Assembly: GCA_036339585.1 (NCBI GenBank)
Contig: JAYZAS010000012.1
Span: 118,573-182,572, forward strand
Direction: 5' to 3'
DNA: 64,000 nucleotides
Source: Pseudomonadota bacterium
Lineage (GTDB): Bacteria > Pseudomonadota > Alphaproteobacteria > UBA8366
Shown here in pieces: positions 8,765 through 17,755 of the stretch. Both the position numbers and the translations under genes were made by a program. A model generated the notes under the pieces. It did not search any database. It was given only the letters and a program-made list of their open reading frames with translations, and was not told the DNA's origin. Position 1 is the stretch's first letter. Each line of letters opens with the position of its first letter.

Positions 8765-9766
8765 ATGAGAGCAGAGTTAGATTACACGCCCGAAGTCGCC
8801 TTAGCGACAGCAGGAATATACGATCGAGTAAGAACGGTCATACCTGAAGTCGAATGGCCATTTCATGCTCCTTACATAGAAGCAATAAACGAACTCAAAA
8901 AACGACGTAATGCCGTAATACTGGCGCATAATTACCAAACACCAGAGATATTTCATTGTGTAGGAGATATCGTTGGTGACTCTCTCGCCCTTGCGAGAGA
9001 GGCGGTCAATGTCGAGGCTGAAGTTATTGTTTTATGCGGTGTCCACTTTATGGCCGAAACAGCCAAGCTATTAAATCCAAACAAGACGGTATTATTGCCT
9101 GATATGCTCTCTGGGTGCTCGCTAGCGGATTCAATCACTGGTGCTGATGTACGCCTTTTAAAAGAAAAATATCCCGGTATTCCAATCGTTACTTATGTAA
9201 ACACATCAGCTGAAGTGAAAGCGGAGTCTGATGTTTGTTGCACATCTGGCAATGCGGTAAAGGTGGTAGAAGGATTGGGTGTAGACAAAGTTATATGTAT
9301 ACCGGATGAATATCTCGCCAAATACATTGCAAGCCAAACAGACAAGGTAGAAATAATTGCATGGAAAGGGCATTGCGAAGTTCATGAACGTTTTACAGCT
9401 GAAGAAATAAATGGATACCGTAAAAATTTCGAAGGCTTAGTCGTTATCGCACATCCAGAGTGTCCGCCGGACGTGCTCGCCGCAGCTGACTTTGTTGGCT
9501 CCACTGCAGGTATGATTGATTATGTTGGCCAACAGAGACCACCCAAAGTGATGATGGTTACCGAGTGTTCTATGAGTGATAATGTAGCAGCGGAATATCC
9601 AGATGTAGAGTTCATACGGCCATGCAATTTGTGCCCACACATGAAACGCATAACTCTCCCAGGAATTTTAGAGGCGCTTAAGACGTTGTCGCCTGAGATA
9701 GAGGTTGATCCGGGTGTTGCCGTTGATGCTCGACGTTCTGTGGAACGTATGCTTGAGCTCAGTTGA
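8765..9766 (+). CDS. nadA: Quinolinate synthase A
   Basis: [4Fe-4S] enzyme that condenses iminoaspartate with dihydroxyacetone phosphate to quinolinate. The 333 residues include [16 protein letters not shown]91[32 protein letters not shown], the GHC204EVHERF motif and CNLC290PHMKRI. C91, C204 and C290 are the likely cluster ligands. It is followed by nadC in the same transcript. Unusually, nadB (L-aspartate oxidase), which makes the substrate, is not between them. No good ribosome-binding site precedes the ATG. Confidence 0.96.
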   Translation: MRAELDYTPEVALATAGIYDRVRTVIPEVEWPFHAPYIEAINELKKRRNAVILAHNYQTPEIFHCVGDIVGDSLALAREAVNVEAEVIVLCGVHFMAETAKLLNPNKTVLLPDMLSGCSLADSITGADVRLLKEKYPGIPIVTYVNTSAEVKAESDVCCTSGNAVKVVEGLGVDKVICIPDEYLAKYIASQTDKVEIIAWKGHCEVHERFTAEEINGYRKNFEGLVVIAHPECPPDVLAAADFVGSTAGMIDYVGQQRPPKVMMVTECSMSDNVAAEYPDVEFIRPCNLCPHMKRITLPGILEALKTLSPEIEVDPGVAVDARRSVERMLELS

Positions 9767-9789
9767 AATCAGAAAGACCCGGAACGCCG

Positions 9790-10656
9790 ATGGAAAGCCC
9801 CCCTCCTCCACTTCCATCCCTAATATTTGAGCAGCTGGTTCGGTGCGCCTTAGAGGAAGACTTGGGACGTGCAGGCGATATTACAACAGATGCCATCATT
9901 GACATTGGGGCAGTTAGCGAAGCCGCTTTCATAGCCCGTGAGAAAGGAGTTGTCGCGGGTCTCGGGGTTGTAAAATCGGTATTCCAACTACTTGACGCTA
10001 CCACTAGCTTTAACAAGCATGTGGAAGATGGGACAACCGTAGCACCGGGTGACAAGATTGCTACGGTTGCAGGTCTTACTCGTACATTGCTAATGGGAGA
10101 AAGAACCGCTCTGAATTTTTTGTGCCGGCTATCAGGTATTGCAACGGCCACCGCTGAAATGGTGAAGGCAGTAAAAGACTATCGCGCAAGCATTGTATGC
10201 ACACGAAAAACTACGCCTGGGCATCGCGTAATTGAAAAATATGCAATACGAGTTGGCGGTGGCACGAATCATAGATTTGGCTTGGATGATGCCATGTTGA
10301 TAAAAGATAACCATGTTTTATCTGCAGGCGGTGTAATTAATGCCATTCAAAGGGCTAGGGCCAATGCCGGTCATCTTGTGAAGATCGAAGTTGAAGTAGA
10401 TACCCTTGAACAGCTGGATGCAGTCTTGCAAATGCACCCTAATGGCGCTGATGTCGTAATGTTAGATAACTTTGCACCAGCAAAAATTGCTGAAGCAGTT
10501 AAGAAAATTGACAACCGGATGTTAATAGAAATTTCTGGCGGAGTTACTAAAGATAACATTGCTGATTTTGCAGCAACGGGGGTGGATCTAATTTCCTCAG
10601 GCGCACTCACGCACAGTACCACTTCACTTGACATCGGCCTCGATTTTGGAAGCTGA
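9790..10656 (+). CDS. nadC: Nicotinate-nucleotide pyrophosphorylase (carboxylating)
   Basis: Converts quinolinate and PRPP to nicotinate mononucleotide, CO2 and PPi. The sequence has LEEDLGRAGDITTDA, GERTALNFLCRLSGIAT, CTRKTTPGHRVIEKYA with the substrate-binding Arg/His residues, and VMLDNFAPAKI. The frame is open from a TTG at 9763 that overlaps the nadA stop (TTGA). I chose the ATG at 9790 because GGA sits six bases before it and it gives the usual N-terminus. The TTG with translational coupling remains possible and would add nine residues. Confidence 0.93.
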   Translation: MESPPPPLPSLIFEQLVRCALEEDLGRAGDITTDAIIDIGAVSEAAFIAREKGVVAGLGVVKSVFQLLDATTSFNKHVEDGTTVAPGDKIATVAGLTRTLLMGERTALNFLCRLSGIATATAEMVKAVKDYRASIVCTRKTTPGHRVIEKYAIRVGGGTNHRFGLDDAMLIKDNHVLSAGGVINAIQRARANAGHLVKIEVEVDTLEQLDAVLQMHPNGADVVMLDNFAPAKIAEAVKKIDNRMLIEISGGVTKDNIADFAATGVDLISSGALTHSTTSLDIGLDFGS

Positions 10657-10837
10657 TCCTTAATTTCAGGTTTCTATGATTATCAGATAGTACTGAGCGA
10701 CGTAGCTCCCAGCTACACAACTTCTATTACGACCATCCAATAGAATTTTTCTACCGCCTACTCCAAATAAAAACATATGACACCATGCTTTATCGCTCTT
10801 TAATCGCAGATAACCAATCTTTGGGCCCCATGCGGAC

Positions 10838-11707
10838 TTAATTAGCCATTAAAACAGGAATTTGGGAATTCCAAAGAATATAATCGGTTGCGCCTCCGAA
10901 TATCATTTGCCTGATACGGCTCTGAGTGTAGGCACCTTTAACGAGTAAATCTGCGCCTATTTCTTCGGCTTCATCCAGAAATACTTTACCAGGACTGTCC
11001 TTTGATCTGTCAACATGCTTAGTGTCCGTTTCTATTTCTATACCATTACGCTCCATTTGCCGCGCGAGTTCACCGGCACTCGGGCCAGGGACACCAAAGT
11101 CCTCGATAGTAATGATCGTGACCCGTTTAGCCCGGTTGATAAAAGGCATGCTAAATGCAATCGTTCGTGCTGTTTCTGTGGAGCCATTCCAAGCTATCGC
11201 TATGTGTTTACCTAGCTGGTCTGGCACATTCGGCGGTGCGATCAAAATTGGTTTACCTCCCTCAAACAGCGCTGCCTCCAGTATACTCATTGCAGCAATA
11301 TTTGCTCCTTTCGTAGGCCTGGCTACAGCGGTGATATCAAATACACGGCTTCGGCTTCCCACTATTTCGGAATTTGGAGAATCTTCCTCTACCCAATTCG
11401 CTTGAACTGGGCCTTGCGGCGAAGCCGCAGGCCCGACCGGGATCCCCCTACTCTTCATAAAATCTGTAAAAAACTTATGGACTTGTTCACGCCTGTCCCG
11501 ATCTCGTTGCTCTACGCTCTCAACCAATTCTGGGGTAGTTACTACCAACCCCTCACCCGCCACCACCATCGTGCTCGCTGCGGTTGGCTGATAATAGAGA
11601 CCTTCGATATAACTACCAAATATCTTTGCTGTAAAAAGCGCGGTTTCAAGTATTGATTCAAGTCCCTCACTTTCCTCAATCGGCACCAACACCGTTTTCA
11701 TCGTCAT
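10838..11707 (-). CDS. Universal stress protein, UspA family (tandem-domain length)
   Basis: 289 residues, the length of two Usp domains. The first domain starts KTVLVPIEESEG and is divergent. The second (about 165-289) has HIAIAWNGSTETARTIAFSMPF and ends with KGAYTQSRIRQMIFGGATDYIL, where the usual ATP-binding Gly pattern is only partly kept, so nucleotide binding is uncertain. Such proteins respond to starvation and other stress; the exact role is unknown. Starts at Met1 and Met3 are both possible. A 24-base direct repeat lies 70 bases upstream. Confidence 0.85.
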   Translation of the reverse strand: MTMKTVLVPIEESEGLESILETALFTAKIFGSYIEGLYYQPTAASTMVVAGEGLVVTTPELVESVEQRDRDRREQVHKFFTDFMKSRGIPVGPAASPQGPVQANWVEEDSPNSEIVGSRSRVFDITAVARPTKGANIAAMSILEAALFEGGKPILIAPPNVPDQLGKHIAIAWNGSTETARTIAFSMPFINRAKRVTIITIEDFGVPGPSAGELARQMERNGIEIETDTKHVDRSKDSPGKVFLDEAEEIGADLLVKGAYTQSRIRQMIFGGATDYILWNSQIPVLMAN

Positions 11708-11776
11708 CGCGGCTGACCCCCCTTATATTGATAAATAACAGACCCTTTTTTCTAATGTACCTTATTCCCCTTTTCT

Positions 11777-11815
11777 GGTCACTGAGAAGTACGAATTTAT
11801 GGTCACTGAAAGGTA
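11777..11815. repeat. Direct repeat GGTCACTGA(R)A(R)GTA upstream of the usp gene
   Basis: GGTCACTGAGAAGTA (11777-11791) recurs as GGTCACTGAAAGGTA (11801-11815), with start-to-start spacing of 24 bases. It lies between the cutA stop and the usp start, in the usp promoter region. The two copies differ at two positions. It could be a paired regulator site or a small duplication. Confidence 0.4.
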
Positions 11816-11834
11816 TCACTCAACGAGAGTTTCA

Positions 11835-12152
11835 TTAACCACCCGTCTCAGTTTTAAGCCAATCCAAGAAATCGCTATTGCCATACTGAATGGGCCATGC
11901 CAATACGCAGGGACAATCATATGAATGTAACGTAGTTATTCTTTTAGTAAGGCGGGCAACGTTCTTTTCCGTAGTTTTCAATAACATTGCGACCTCTTCC
12001 TCACGTTGCAAGTCTCCTTTCCAAGAAAAAATTGAAATCATTGGACCCAATACATTGGCACAAGCGGCAAGATTTTCCTCTACCACCGTAAATGCAATCT
12101 TCTCAGCCTCCTCCTGGTTGTTTGCCGTTACATAAACCATACAAAAACTCAT
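11835..12152 (-). CDS. cutA: Divalent-cation tolerance protein CutA
   Basis: 105-residue trimeric cytoplasmic protein of the CutA1 family, linked to copper tolerance in E. coli but of unclear general function. It reads VYVTANNQEEAEKIAFTVVEENLAACANV, then ISIFSWKGDLQREEEVAMLLKTT, then LHSYDCPCVLAWPI and NSDFLDWL, the full family pattern. A strong GGGGGAT precedes the ATG. It is divergent from the small gene at 12260. Confidence 0.95.
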   Translation of the reverse strand: MSFCMVYVTANNQEEAEKIAFTVVEENLAACANVLGPMISIFSWKGDLQREEEVAMLLKTTEKNVARLTKRITTLHSYDCPCVLAWPIQYGNSDFLDWLKTETGG

Positions 12153-12259
12153 CCGCCATCCCCCAAAGATATTTCTTTTCTAACTTCTGCCGACGTTATG
12201 TTAATATCGTATAAAAACAAGGGTACAATTATGGGGATCACACGGAAGAATCCAAAAAA

Positions 12260-12517
12260 ATGGCACCAAAAAAAATAGTAACGTGCCCAAAACCAAGCAG
12301 ACCGACACCCGGTCAATTAGAATGGTTGAAGCGTGGTTTAGAGCAACCTGGCGGAAAATTACCGTTATTTGATGGACTTGGCCAAAAAGTGAGCGAACGG
12401 ACAATAAAAAGTTGTATCAACAAAGGCTGGGCCTCTCCATGGTTCGATAATCCAATAAAACCGGATTGGTTAGTCTGCAAATTGACCGATGAAGGTCGGC
12501 AGATTGTAACCAAGTAA
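12260..12517 (+). CDS. Uncharacterised 85-residue protein, possibly DNA-binding
   Basis: No named family recognised. It is a small basic protein reading PSRPTPGQLEWLKRGLEQPGG, then GQKVSERTIKSCINKGW, then WLVCKLTDEGRQIV. The order of helices and the closing LTDEGRQIV resemble a winged-helix fold, as in short MarR-like domains, but this is a shape judgement. It starts 107 bases from the divergent cutA and points toward tRNA-Pro. GGAAG lies 11 bases before the ATG. Codon use looks normal. Confidence 0.6.
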   Translation: MAPKKIVTCPKPSRPTPGQLEWLKRGLEQPGGKLPLFDGLGQKVSERTIKSCINKGWASPWFDNPIKPDWLVCKLTDEGRQIVTK

Positions 12518-12588
12518 CTACTGTTTGTAAGATCGTTCGGAGCAGTGCCAATGCACCTCTAAGATCTCGATTTTCACACTATTTTGAC

Positions 12589-12665
12589 TGGTCGGGGCGG
12601 TAGGACTTGAACCTACGACCTTTCGACCCCCAGTCGAATGCGCTACCAGACTGCGCCACGCCCCG
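12589..12665 (-). tRNA. tRNA-Pro (anticodon GGG)
   Basis: The 77-base cloverleaf reads on the minus strand. Acceptor arms CGGGGCG and CGCCCCG pair perfectly, the discriminator is A, and CCA is encoded. The D arm is GCGCAGTCTGGTAGCGC. The anticodon stem TTCGA/TCGAA encloses loop CTGGGGG, giving GGG for proline. The T arm contains GGTTCAAGTCC. It lies beside the merR-ihfA-fabH-plsX run, a common alphaproteobacterial position. Confidence 0.98.
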
Positions 12666-12738
12666 AACGTAGTGAGTATAAAATCCCTACATTAGCACCA
12701 TATCGCTAGCTTTTCTTCACAGCAATGAATATTGAAAT

Positions 12739-13188
12739 TTATCGACGCAGTTCGCTTTCAAGTGAGTGCAATTCCTTTAGTATGGAGGATAACTCACGGT
12801 GTGTGGCCGCGTTGACAACAGTCGCCTCACCGGTATCGGTCTCTGTTGATGCACTAGCGTTGGCTAAAGCACGGTCTTTATTGTCGTTCTCATTATCGGC
12901 AACCTTCTCTCCGACCAAACAACGTACGCCCTTTTCTCTCAGAATTTTTTGTACGCCTCTAATGGTGTATCCTTCATCGTATAACAACGAACGTATAGCT
13001 CCAAGGAGAACTATATCACCAGGACGGTAATAGCGACGCCCTCCAGCCCGTTTCATCGGTTTTACCTGCGAGAATTTCGTTTCCCAGAATCTCAAAACGT
13101 GTTGAGGTATATCTAAAGAGGTCGATACCTCACTAATAGTCCTGAAGGCATCACCCGATTTGGTTTCGGCGGTTTGATATGCCATCAC
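12739..13188 (-). CDS. MerR-family regulator of the plsX-fabH-ihfA cluster
   Basis: 149-residue regulator. The N-terminal winged helix (about 16-85) reads [46 protein letters not shown] and [22 protein letters not shown], typical MerR. The C-terminus (about 105-149) is a short charged coiled-coil-like tail without metal cysteines, as in the uncharacterised MerR proteins that follow ihfA in alphaproteobacteria. Its start overlaps the ihfA stop by four bases. Targets are unknown. Confidence 0.9.
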   Translation of the reverse strand: MMAYQTAETKSGDAFRTISEVSTSLDIPQHVLRFWETKFSQVKPMKRAGGRRYYRPGDIVLLGAIRSLLYDEGYTIRGVQKILREKGVRCLVGEKVADNENDNKDRALANASASTETDTGEATVVNAATHRELSSILKELHSLESELRR

Positions 13189-13541
13189 GAACTAGAACCA
13201 TCCGTGAGGCCGCTTACAGGGACACCTTGGCCCGAGCGCTTTTCATATCCGTCGTTAATACGCCCCTTAAGCACATGGCTAGGACGGAAGACAAGGACTC
13301 GCCTTGGTAGGATTGGCACCTCTTCCCCAGTCTTGGGGTTCCGGCCAATTCTTTGACCCTTCTGCCTAACAAAGAAACTACCAAATGACGATATTTTCAC
13401 CATCTCGTCTCGCAGTAAAGCATCTGTTATTTCCTCTAAAACAGACTCTACAAGATCGGAAGATTCATTCCTTGACAAACCAATTCCCTGATAAACGGCC
13501 TCGCTTAATTGCGCTCGTGTGACTGTGTCATCGGTCATCAT
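13185..13541 (-). CDS. ihfA: Integration host factor subunit alpha
   Basis: DNA-bending nucleoid protein that works with IhfB. It reads [51 protein letters not shown] and [17 protein letters not shown], including the beta-arm with its intercalating proline region. The frame extends to 13556, but the ATGATG at 13541/13538 is preferred because GGGGA lies just before it and family members start there. It overlaps merR by four bases. Confidence 0.95.
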   Translation of the reverse strand: MMTDDTVTRAQLSEAVYQGIGLSRNESSDLVESVLEEITDALLRDEMVKISSFGSFFVRQKGQRIGRNPKTGEEVPILPRRVLVFRPSHVLKGRINDGYEKRSGQGVPVSGLTDGSSS

Positions 13542-13661
13542 ATTTCCCCATCGCAATCTGTTTCCATCTATAGCGTAACCAGCAGCGCACTCTCAGTCAA
13601 TTGCTTAGAATATGAGGAAAATAGTTAGCTTTCAAACTGCACCAAACAGCGGCTACCGACT

Positions 13662-14633
13662 CTACCAGCGTATTAGAGCGGAACCCCATGTGAATCCTCC
13701 CCCCATAGCTGTTAGCGATATTAGATCTCCCGGAGAAAAGCATTGCCGAGATTGCGCATCAGCAAGCGCCATGGGAATAGTCGCTGCAGAGGTGTTAGCA
13801 TGCTGATCGACAGTTACAACAACCTTTGACTTATCAATTGAAAGTTTTTTTGCAACGCTATCCATAATTCTTATATTTGCTTGATGTGGAACCAACCAAT
13901 CAACATCGGAAATATCTAGATCGTTTTCAGTAAGTGATTCCTGAACGGTCTCTGCCATTCTCAATACCGCGTGTTTAAAAACATCAGCGCCGTCCATCTC
14001 AATATAACCCGCCTGGCCATTGGTTGATGGCCCGCCATTTGTCCACAACAATTTATAATAGTCGCCATCAGAATGTATATGGGTTGATAGCACTCCACGG
14101 TCCTCGTTGCTCCCATTGTTATCTTCAGCACCGAGCACAACTGCACCAGCTCCATCGCCAAACAAAACGCATGTGCTTCGATCTTCCCAATCAACTATGC
14201 GGCTAAAGGTCTCAGAGCCCACAAGAAGAGCTTTACTGGCTTGACCAAGCCTTATCATATTATCTGCGGTGTTCAGTGCATAGATAAAGCCAGAACATGC
14301 CGCTTGAACGTCAAATGCCACTCCTCTTTTAACCCCGAGTTTTGACTGAATATGCGTAGCAGTGGACGGAAACGTATTATCAGGTGTTACCGTCGCTAAA
14401 ACGATAAGGTCAATATCATCGGGGGTGACACCTGCATTCGCCATCGCCCTCCTAGAAGCTTCCACGCCTAAATCAGACGTTAATTGGCCTTCAGCAACAA
14501 TATGGCGCTGCCTAATACCCGTCCGTTTAGAGATCCACTCATCCGATGTATCGAGATCGTTTGCCAAGTCGTCATTTGTGAGGATTTTATCTGGGAGATA
14601 TGACCCACACCCCAAAAAAACAGACCGTCGCAT
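13662..14633 (-). CDS. fabH: 3-oxoacyl-ACP synthase III (KAS III)
   Basis: Starts fatty acid synthesis by joining acetyl-CoA to malonyl-ACP. The catalytic triad is visible: C113 in QAACSGF, the histidine in WLVPHQANIRI and the asparagine in DQHANTSAATIPMAL. The end GGGFTWGSALIRW is standard. At 323 residues it has normal length. It starts one base after plsX ends, as expected for the rpmF-plsX-fabH operon, and is separated by 120 bases from ihfA. Confidence 0.97.
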   Translation of the reverse strand: MRRSVFLGCGSYLPDKILTNDDLANDLDTSDEWISKRTGIRQRHIVAEGQLTSDLGVEASRRAMANAGVTPDDIDLIVLATVTPDNTFPSTATHIQSKLGVKRGVAFDVQAACSGFIYALNTADNMIRLGQASKALLVGSETFSRIVDWEDRSTCVLFGDGAGAVVLGAEDNNGSNEDRGVLSTHIHSDGDYYKLLWTNGGPSTNGQAGYIEMDGADVFKHAVLRMAETVQESLTENDLDISDVDWLVPHQANIRIMDSVAKKLSIDKSKVVVTVDQHANTSAATIPMALADAQSRQCFSPGDLISLTAMGGGFTWGSALIRW

Positions 14634-14634
14634 A

Positions 14635-15684
14635 CTAATTGGTCACTTTTTTGTTGGCTTGAGCATAGTCCTCGCCAAGAAGATCTATGTCATCGGTTAT
14701 CTTCTGTAGGAACTGGTGCGTAGCCATATCAGCGGCAACTTCAATAGCGCTGGCAAATCCGAAACCATCTGTACCGCCATGACTTTTTACCACAATGCCA
14801 TTTAGCCCAAGCAACATCGCTCCGTTATAGCGACGGGGGTCCGTTCGTGTGCGGAGATTAGTTATTTCTCGCTTCGCTAGCAAATAACCAAGCCGGGAAA
14901 TAAGGCTACCTCGGAAAGCATCCTTCAAGAATCCCGCGTACAACTTAATCATTCCTTCAGCGGTCTTCAGCGCCACATTTCCGGTAAAACCATCAGTAAC
15001 CACGACGTCGACTGTGCCAGCCGCGATGTCATCACCCTCCACGAAACCAACAAATTCCCCGGGCAAATCAGTTGAGCGCAAAATTGCAGATGCTTCTCTA
15101 ATTTCCTCATGTCCCTTCAATTCTTCGACGCCAACATTGAGTAGACCGATCGTCGGTGTTCGGATACCAAGCACCGTACGGGCGAAAACCTCTCCCATCA
15201 CTGCAAACTGAACGAGGTTTTTGGCGTCGCATTGCAAGTTGGCACCCAAGTCCAACATACATGCCTCACCCTGTTGGGTGGGGTAGAATGCAGTAATTGC
15301 GGGCCGATCGATGCCAGGCAACGTTTTAAGAACGAACTTTGAAATTGCCATTAAAGCCCCGGTGTTACCCGCAGAAACCACCGACGCCGCTTCCCCATTA
15401 GCAACCGCATTGATTGCAAGGCGCATACTCGAATTTTTTCCAGATCGCAATGCCACTGATGGCTTTTCTCCGCTAGAGATTACATCCTCTGTATGGCGTA
15501 TTGAACTTACTGCCGCCAAATCCGGATCCTTTTCTAGTAACGGGGCTATACGAGATTCATCCCCTACCATTAAAAAATGCACTTCTGGCATGCGTACCCG
15601 AGCGATTGAGGCCCCACGAATAATCATTTCAGGAGCTTTATCACCGCCCATTGTATCCAAAGAAATTACGAGATCATTTGCCAC
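14635..15684 (-). CDS. plsX: Phosphate acyltransferase PlsX
   Basis: Makes acyl-phosphate from acyl-ACP for phospholipid synthesis; peripheral membrane enzyme. The 349 residues begin VISLDTMGGDKAPEMIIRGA and contain HTEDVISSGEKPSVALRSGKNSSMRLAI, SAGNTGALMAISKFVLKTLPGIDRPAI and VVTDGFTGNVALKTAEG. It has the usual place between rpmF (30 bases upstream) and fabH. It works with PlsY, not present here. Confidence 0.97.
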   Translation of the reverse strand: MANDLVISLDTMGGDKAPEMIIRGASIARVRMPEVHFLMVGDESRIAPLLEKDPDLAAVSSIRHTEDVISSGEKPSVALRSGKNSSMRLAINAVANGEAASVVSAGNTGALMAISKFVLKTLPGIDRPAITAFYPTQQGEACMLDLGANLQCDAKNLVQFAVMGEVFARTVLGIRTPTIGLLNVGVEELKGHEEIREASAILRSTDLPGEFVGFVEGDDIAAGTVDVVVTDGFTGNVALKTAEGMIKLYAGFLKDAFRGSLISRLGYLLAKREITNLRTRTDPRRYNGAMLLGLNGIVVKSHGGTDGFGFASAIEVAADMATHQFLQKITDDIDLLGEDYAQANKKVTN

Positions 15685-15714
15685 GGACTCAACAACCCGG
15701 CTTGGGCCGGCTCC

Positions 15715-15912
15715 CTAAGCGTTAGCAGGCCAAGTTTCACCAGGCTCGACGACTTCTCGACCGTCGTAGTGGCCACAAGCACCGCAAACGTGATGAGGCC
15801 TCTTGAGCTCCCCACAATTAGGGCATTCGTTAAACGAAGCGGCTCTCAGTGCATCATGCGCACGACGCATGTTACGTCTGGACTTCGAAATCTTACTTTT
15901 AGGAACAGCCAT
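15715..15912 (-). CDS. rpmF: 50S ribosomal protein L32
   Basis: 65 residues. The basic N-terminus [20 protein letters not shown] is followed by the zinc ribbon [23 protein letters not shown] with two intact CxxC pairs, so this is the zinc-containing form. It heads the rpmF-plsX-fabH operon, linking ribosome production and lipid synthesis. Confidence 0.97.
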   Translation of the reverse strand: MAVPKSKISKSRRNMRRAHDALRAASFNECPNCGELKRPHHVCGACGHYDGREVVEPGETWPANA

Positions 15913-16005
15913 GCGAGTTCCCTTTCAAATGGTGATATGTTAGATCGCTTAGACTGCTCGGTGTCATACAGAAAGATTGCCCGAACAGCAAGCAAAACAC
16001 CTAAC

Positions 16006-16551
16006 CTACTTTTGATGCTTTAATTGGCTAAGCACAGCAAATGGTTTGTTACTATCGATATTCCCGTCGATTTCTCCGAACCAAAGACCATCGGCAGGGA
16101 TTTTTGCACCAGGTGCGCGAGGGTAAGGATCAAGCAGAATGGCAAGCTGTTGAGCTGCGAGTTCCCCAAAATCTATTTGGTTATTTTCAATTAATTCGGC
16201 TGATTCTAGTATTTCTTTATCAAAATCAGCTTCCTGTCCATCGTTACTCTTATCAAGAAAGCTCCATGAAATTGGTTGGTCAAGCTCAAATTCCACCGGT
16301 TCTAAGGTAATTACACACTTTTGAAAGCCCACCGCGGCAAGCCGCCCGGCTGCCTCAATTATACCGGTCGTCTCACTTCGTTTAAATTTTAGCGAGAACA
16401 TCAAACTTTCCAACGAAACAAGATCGAAACGGGCAACCAACGATTTTAACTCATCCTCCTTCGCCTTGCACTCCAATGACACCGAATCAAACCCGACTTT
16501 ATCAGCGGTTACAGGGCGCGAAAATTCTACAATATGATCCATATCGCACAT
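16006..16551 (-). CDS. DUF177 / YceD-family protein
   Basis: 181-residue acidic cytoplasmic protein of the YceD family, which is linked in several bacteria with 23S rRNA/ribosome biogenesis and commonly sits upstream of rpmF. Recognisable parts are IVEFSRPV at the start, the centre FKRSETTGIIEAAGRLAAVGFQKCVITLEPVEFEL and IDFGELAAQQLAILLDPYPRAPGA. Two of the family's metal-like cysteines are not evident; only C119-type positions remain. It follows the bc1 chaperone by six bases. Starts at Met1 and Met4 are both possible. Confidence 0.85.
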   Translation of the reverse strand: MCDMDHIVEFSRPVTADKVGFDSVSLECKAKEDELKSLVARFDLVSLESLMFSLKFKRSETTGIIEAAGRLAAVGFQKCVITLEPVEFELDQPISWSFLDKSNDGQEADFDKEILESAELIENNQIDFGELAAQQLAILLDPYPRAPGAKIPADGLWFGEIDGNIDSNKPFAVLSQLKHQK

Positions 16552-16557
16552 ATTATC

Positions 16558-17097
16558 TTATGGGGAATAAAAATCGATAAGTCCTTTGGATAAATGGTCA
16601 ATAGTGGCCCCGTCTATATTATCAATTTGTTTCTGAAAATAATCTGTTAAGGCCTCAACTCCCTTTTCTGGTTTAGCCTCGAGGCCAAAGTATACATTTC
16701 GCTCCAGAGCACGGCTAAGATCTTCCGTTCCGGCGTTCGAGGTAGCCTCGTCGTAAGCATCAAGTCTTCCATAGAAACCCTCGGCTATACGTTTTACTTT
16801 CTTGCCCACAGACAAATCACCAACACCCATTTCTCGAAGATTTCGATCAAGATCATCTATCAAAATAGTTGCGAGCATTTGTGATAATTTAAAACCTTCT
16901 GGCGTTTGCTTGAGCCGCCTCATAACACAGTAGCAATGAAGAACTATCATATCAAAACGCCCATTAGCCGTATCTGGCACATCAAATTCTTCATATAAAA
17001 AACGTTGCCGTGCTTGCTCGACAATACGATGGTATAATGCACGAGCGGGCACCTCAAATGTGTCAGATCCAAATAGAGACCTTATTTTTTTCAGCAT
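16558..17097 (-). CDS. Ubiquinol-cytochrome c chaperone (CBP3-like)
   Basis: Assembly factor for cytochrome b/bc1 complex, related to mitochondrial Cbp3. It reads RALYHRIVEQARQRFLYEEFDVPDTANGRFDMIVLHCYCVMRRL, then LATILIDDLDRNLREMGVGDLSVGKKVKRIAEGFYGR, the diagnostic core. The frame extends to 17166, but the ATG at 17097 (MLKKIRSLFG) gives the standard N-terminus and a 179-residue protein. It is divergent from the BamE-like gene and starts the DUF177-rpmF-plsX-fabH run. It implies an aerobic chain with a bc1 complex. Confidence 0.88.
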   Translation of the reverse strand: MLKKIRSLFGSDTFEVPARALYHRIVEQARQRFLYEEFDVPDTANGRFDMIVLHCYCVMRRLKQTPEGFKLSQMLATILIDDLDRNLREMGVGDLSVGKKVKRIAEGFYGRLDAYDEATSNAGTEDLSRALERNVYFGLEAKPEKGVEALTDYFQKQIDNIDGATIDHLSKGLIDFYSP

Positions 17098-17233
17098 GAA
17101 TATACTTTCGTAAAAAACTGGTAGATTGTACGTGATATCCCAGGCAATTTTAGTGGATAAAACCAAGTTTAAACATTGAGCACTCTTTCCAACATTGAAT
17201 TACCACCGCGCTATAATGGAAAAATAAAGTAAC

Positions 17234-17689
17234 ATGAAACAGACCATCAAAAAATACTCATTACTTGCAGGTCTTATGATAATTATAACGGCAACTTTAA
17301 GCTCCTGTTCAACGAAAACCGCTGTGCGCGGAAACCAGCCGACCGAATCACAAATTTCTAAGATCAAAATTGGTGAAACGAGCAGAGAAGAAGTTGTAAG
17401 GATACTCGGAAATCCCTCCACTAAAGGGACGTTTGATTCGCAGGTTTGGTATTATATCAGCCGTGAAACATCCCAATGGGCTTTTCTGCCTGAAAACATA
17501 GTTGATCAGCGAGTTATAGCTATATATTTCACCCCGCGCGGTAAGGTCCAACACTTAGAAAAATACCAGAAAGGCGACCGGCGTGATGTCGATTTGGTCA
17601 AACGAGAGACGCGCACGACCGGGCAAGAACTAGGATTTTGGGAGCAGATGTTTGGAAATCTTGGTTTGGGAATACCAATGGGTGATTAA
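17234..17689 (+). CDS. bamE: BamE/SmpA-type outer-membrane lipoprotein
   Basis: Small lipoprotein of the outer-membrane beta-barrel assembly machinery. The signal peptide ends in a lipobox with C25 (TATLSSC). The SmpA/OmlA domain follows: SQISKIKIGETSREEVVRILGNPSTKGTFDSQVWYYIS, then IAIYFTPRGKV. The 151 residues include a C-terminal extension of about 40, as in alphaproteobacteria. It ends right at a strong bidirectional terminator shared with hppA. Confidence 0.9.
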   Translation: MKQTIKKYSLLAGLMIIITATLSSCSTKTAVRGNQPTESQISKIKIGETSREEVVRILGNPSTKGTFDSQVWYYISRETSQWAFLPENIVDQRVIAIYFTPRGKVQHLEKYQKGDRRDVDLVKRETRTTGQELGFWEQMFGNLGLGIPMGD

Positions 17690-17743
17690 AAAAAAAGAGT
17701 AAAGAAACCCCCAACCAATCATTCAGGGGTTTCTTCTTTACTC
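17688..17743. terminator. Strong bidirectional intrinsic terminator between bamE and hppA
   Basis: GAGTAAAGAAACCCC (17697-17711) pairs with GGGGTTTCTTCTTTACTC (17726-17743) over a 15-base stem with a three-base bulge. The stem is bordered by A9 at 17688-17696, which becomes a U run for minus-strand hppA transcripts. On the plus strand it closes bamE, with a weaker U tract. Confidence 0.85.
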
Positions 17744-17755
17744 CATTTCAAAAGG

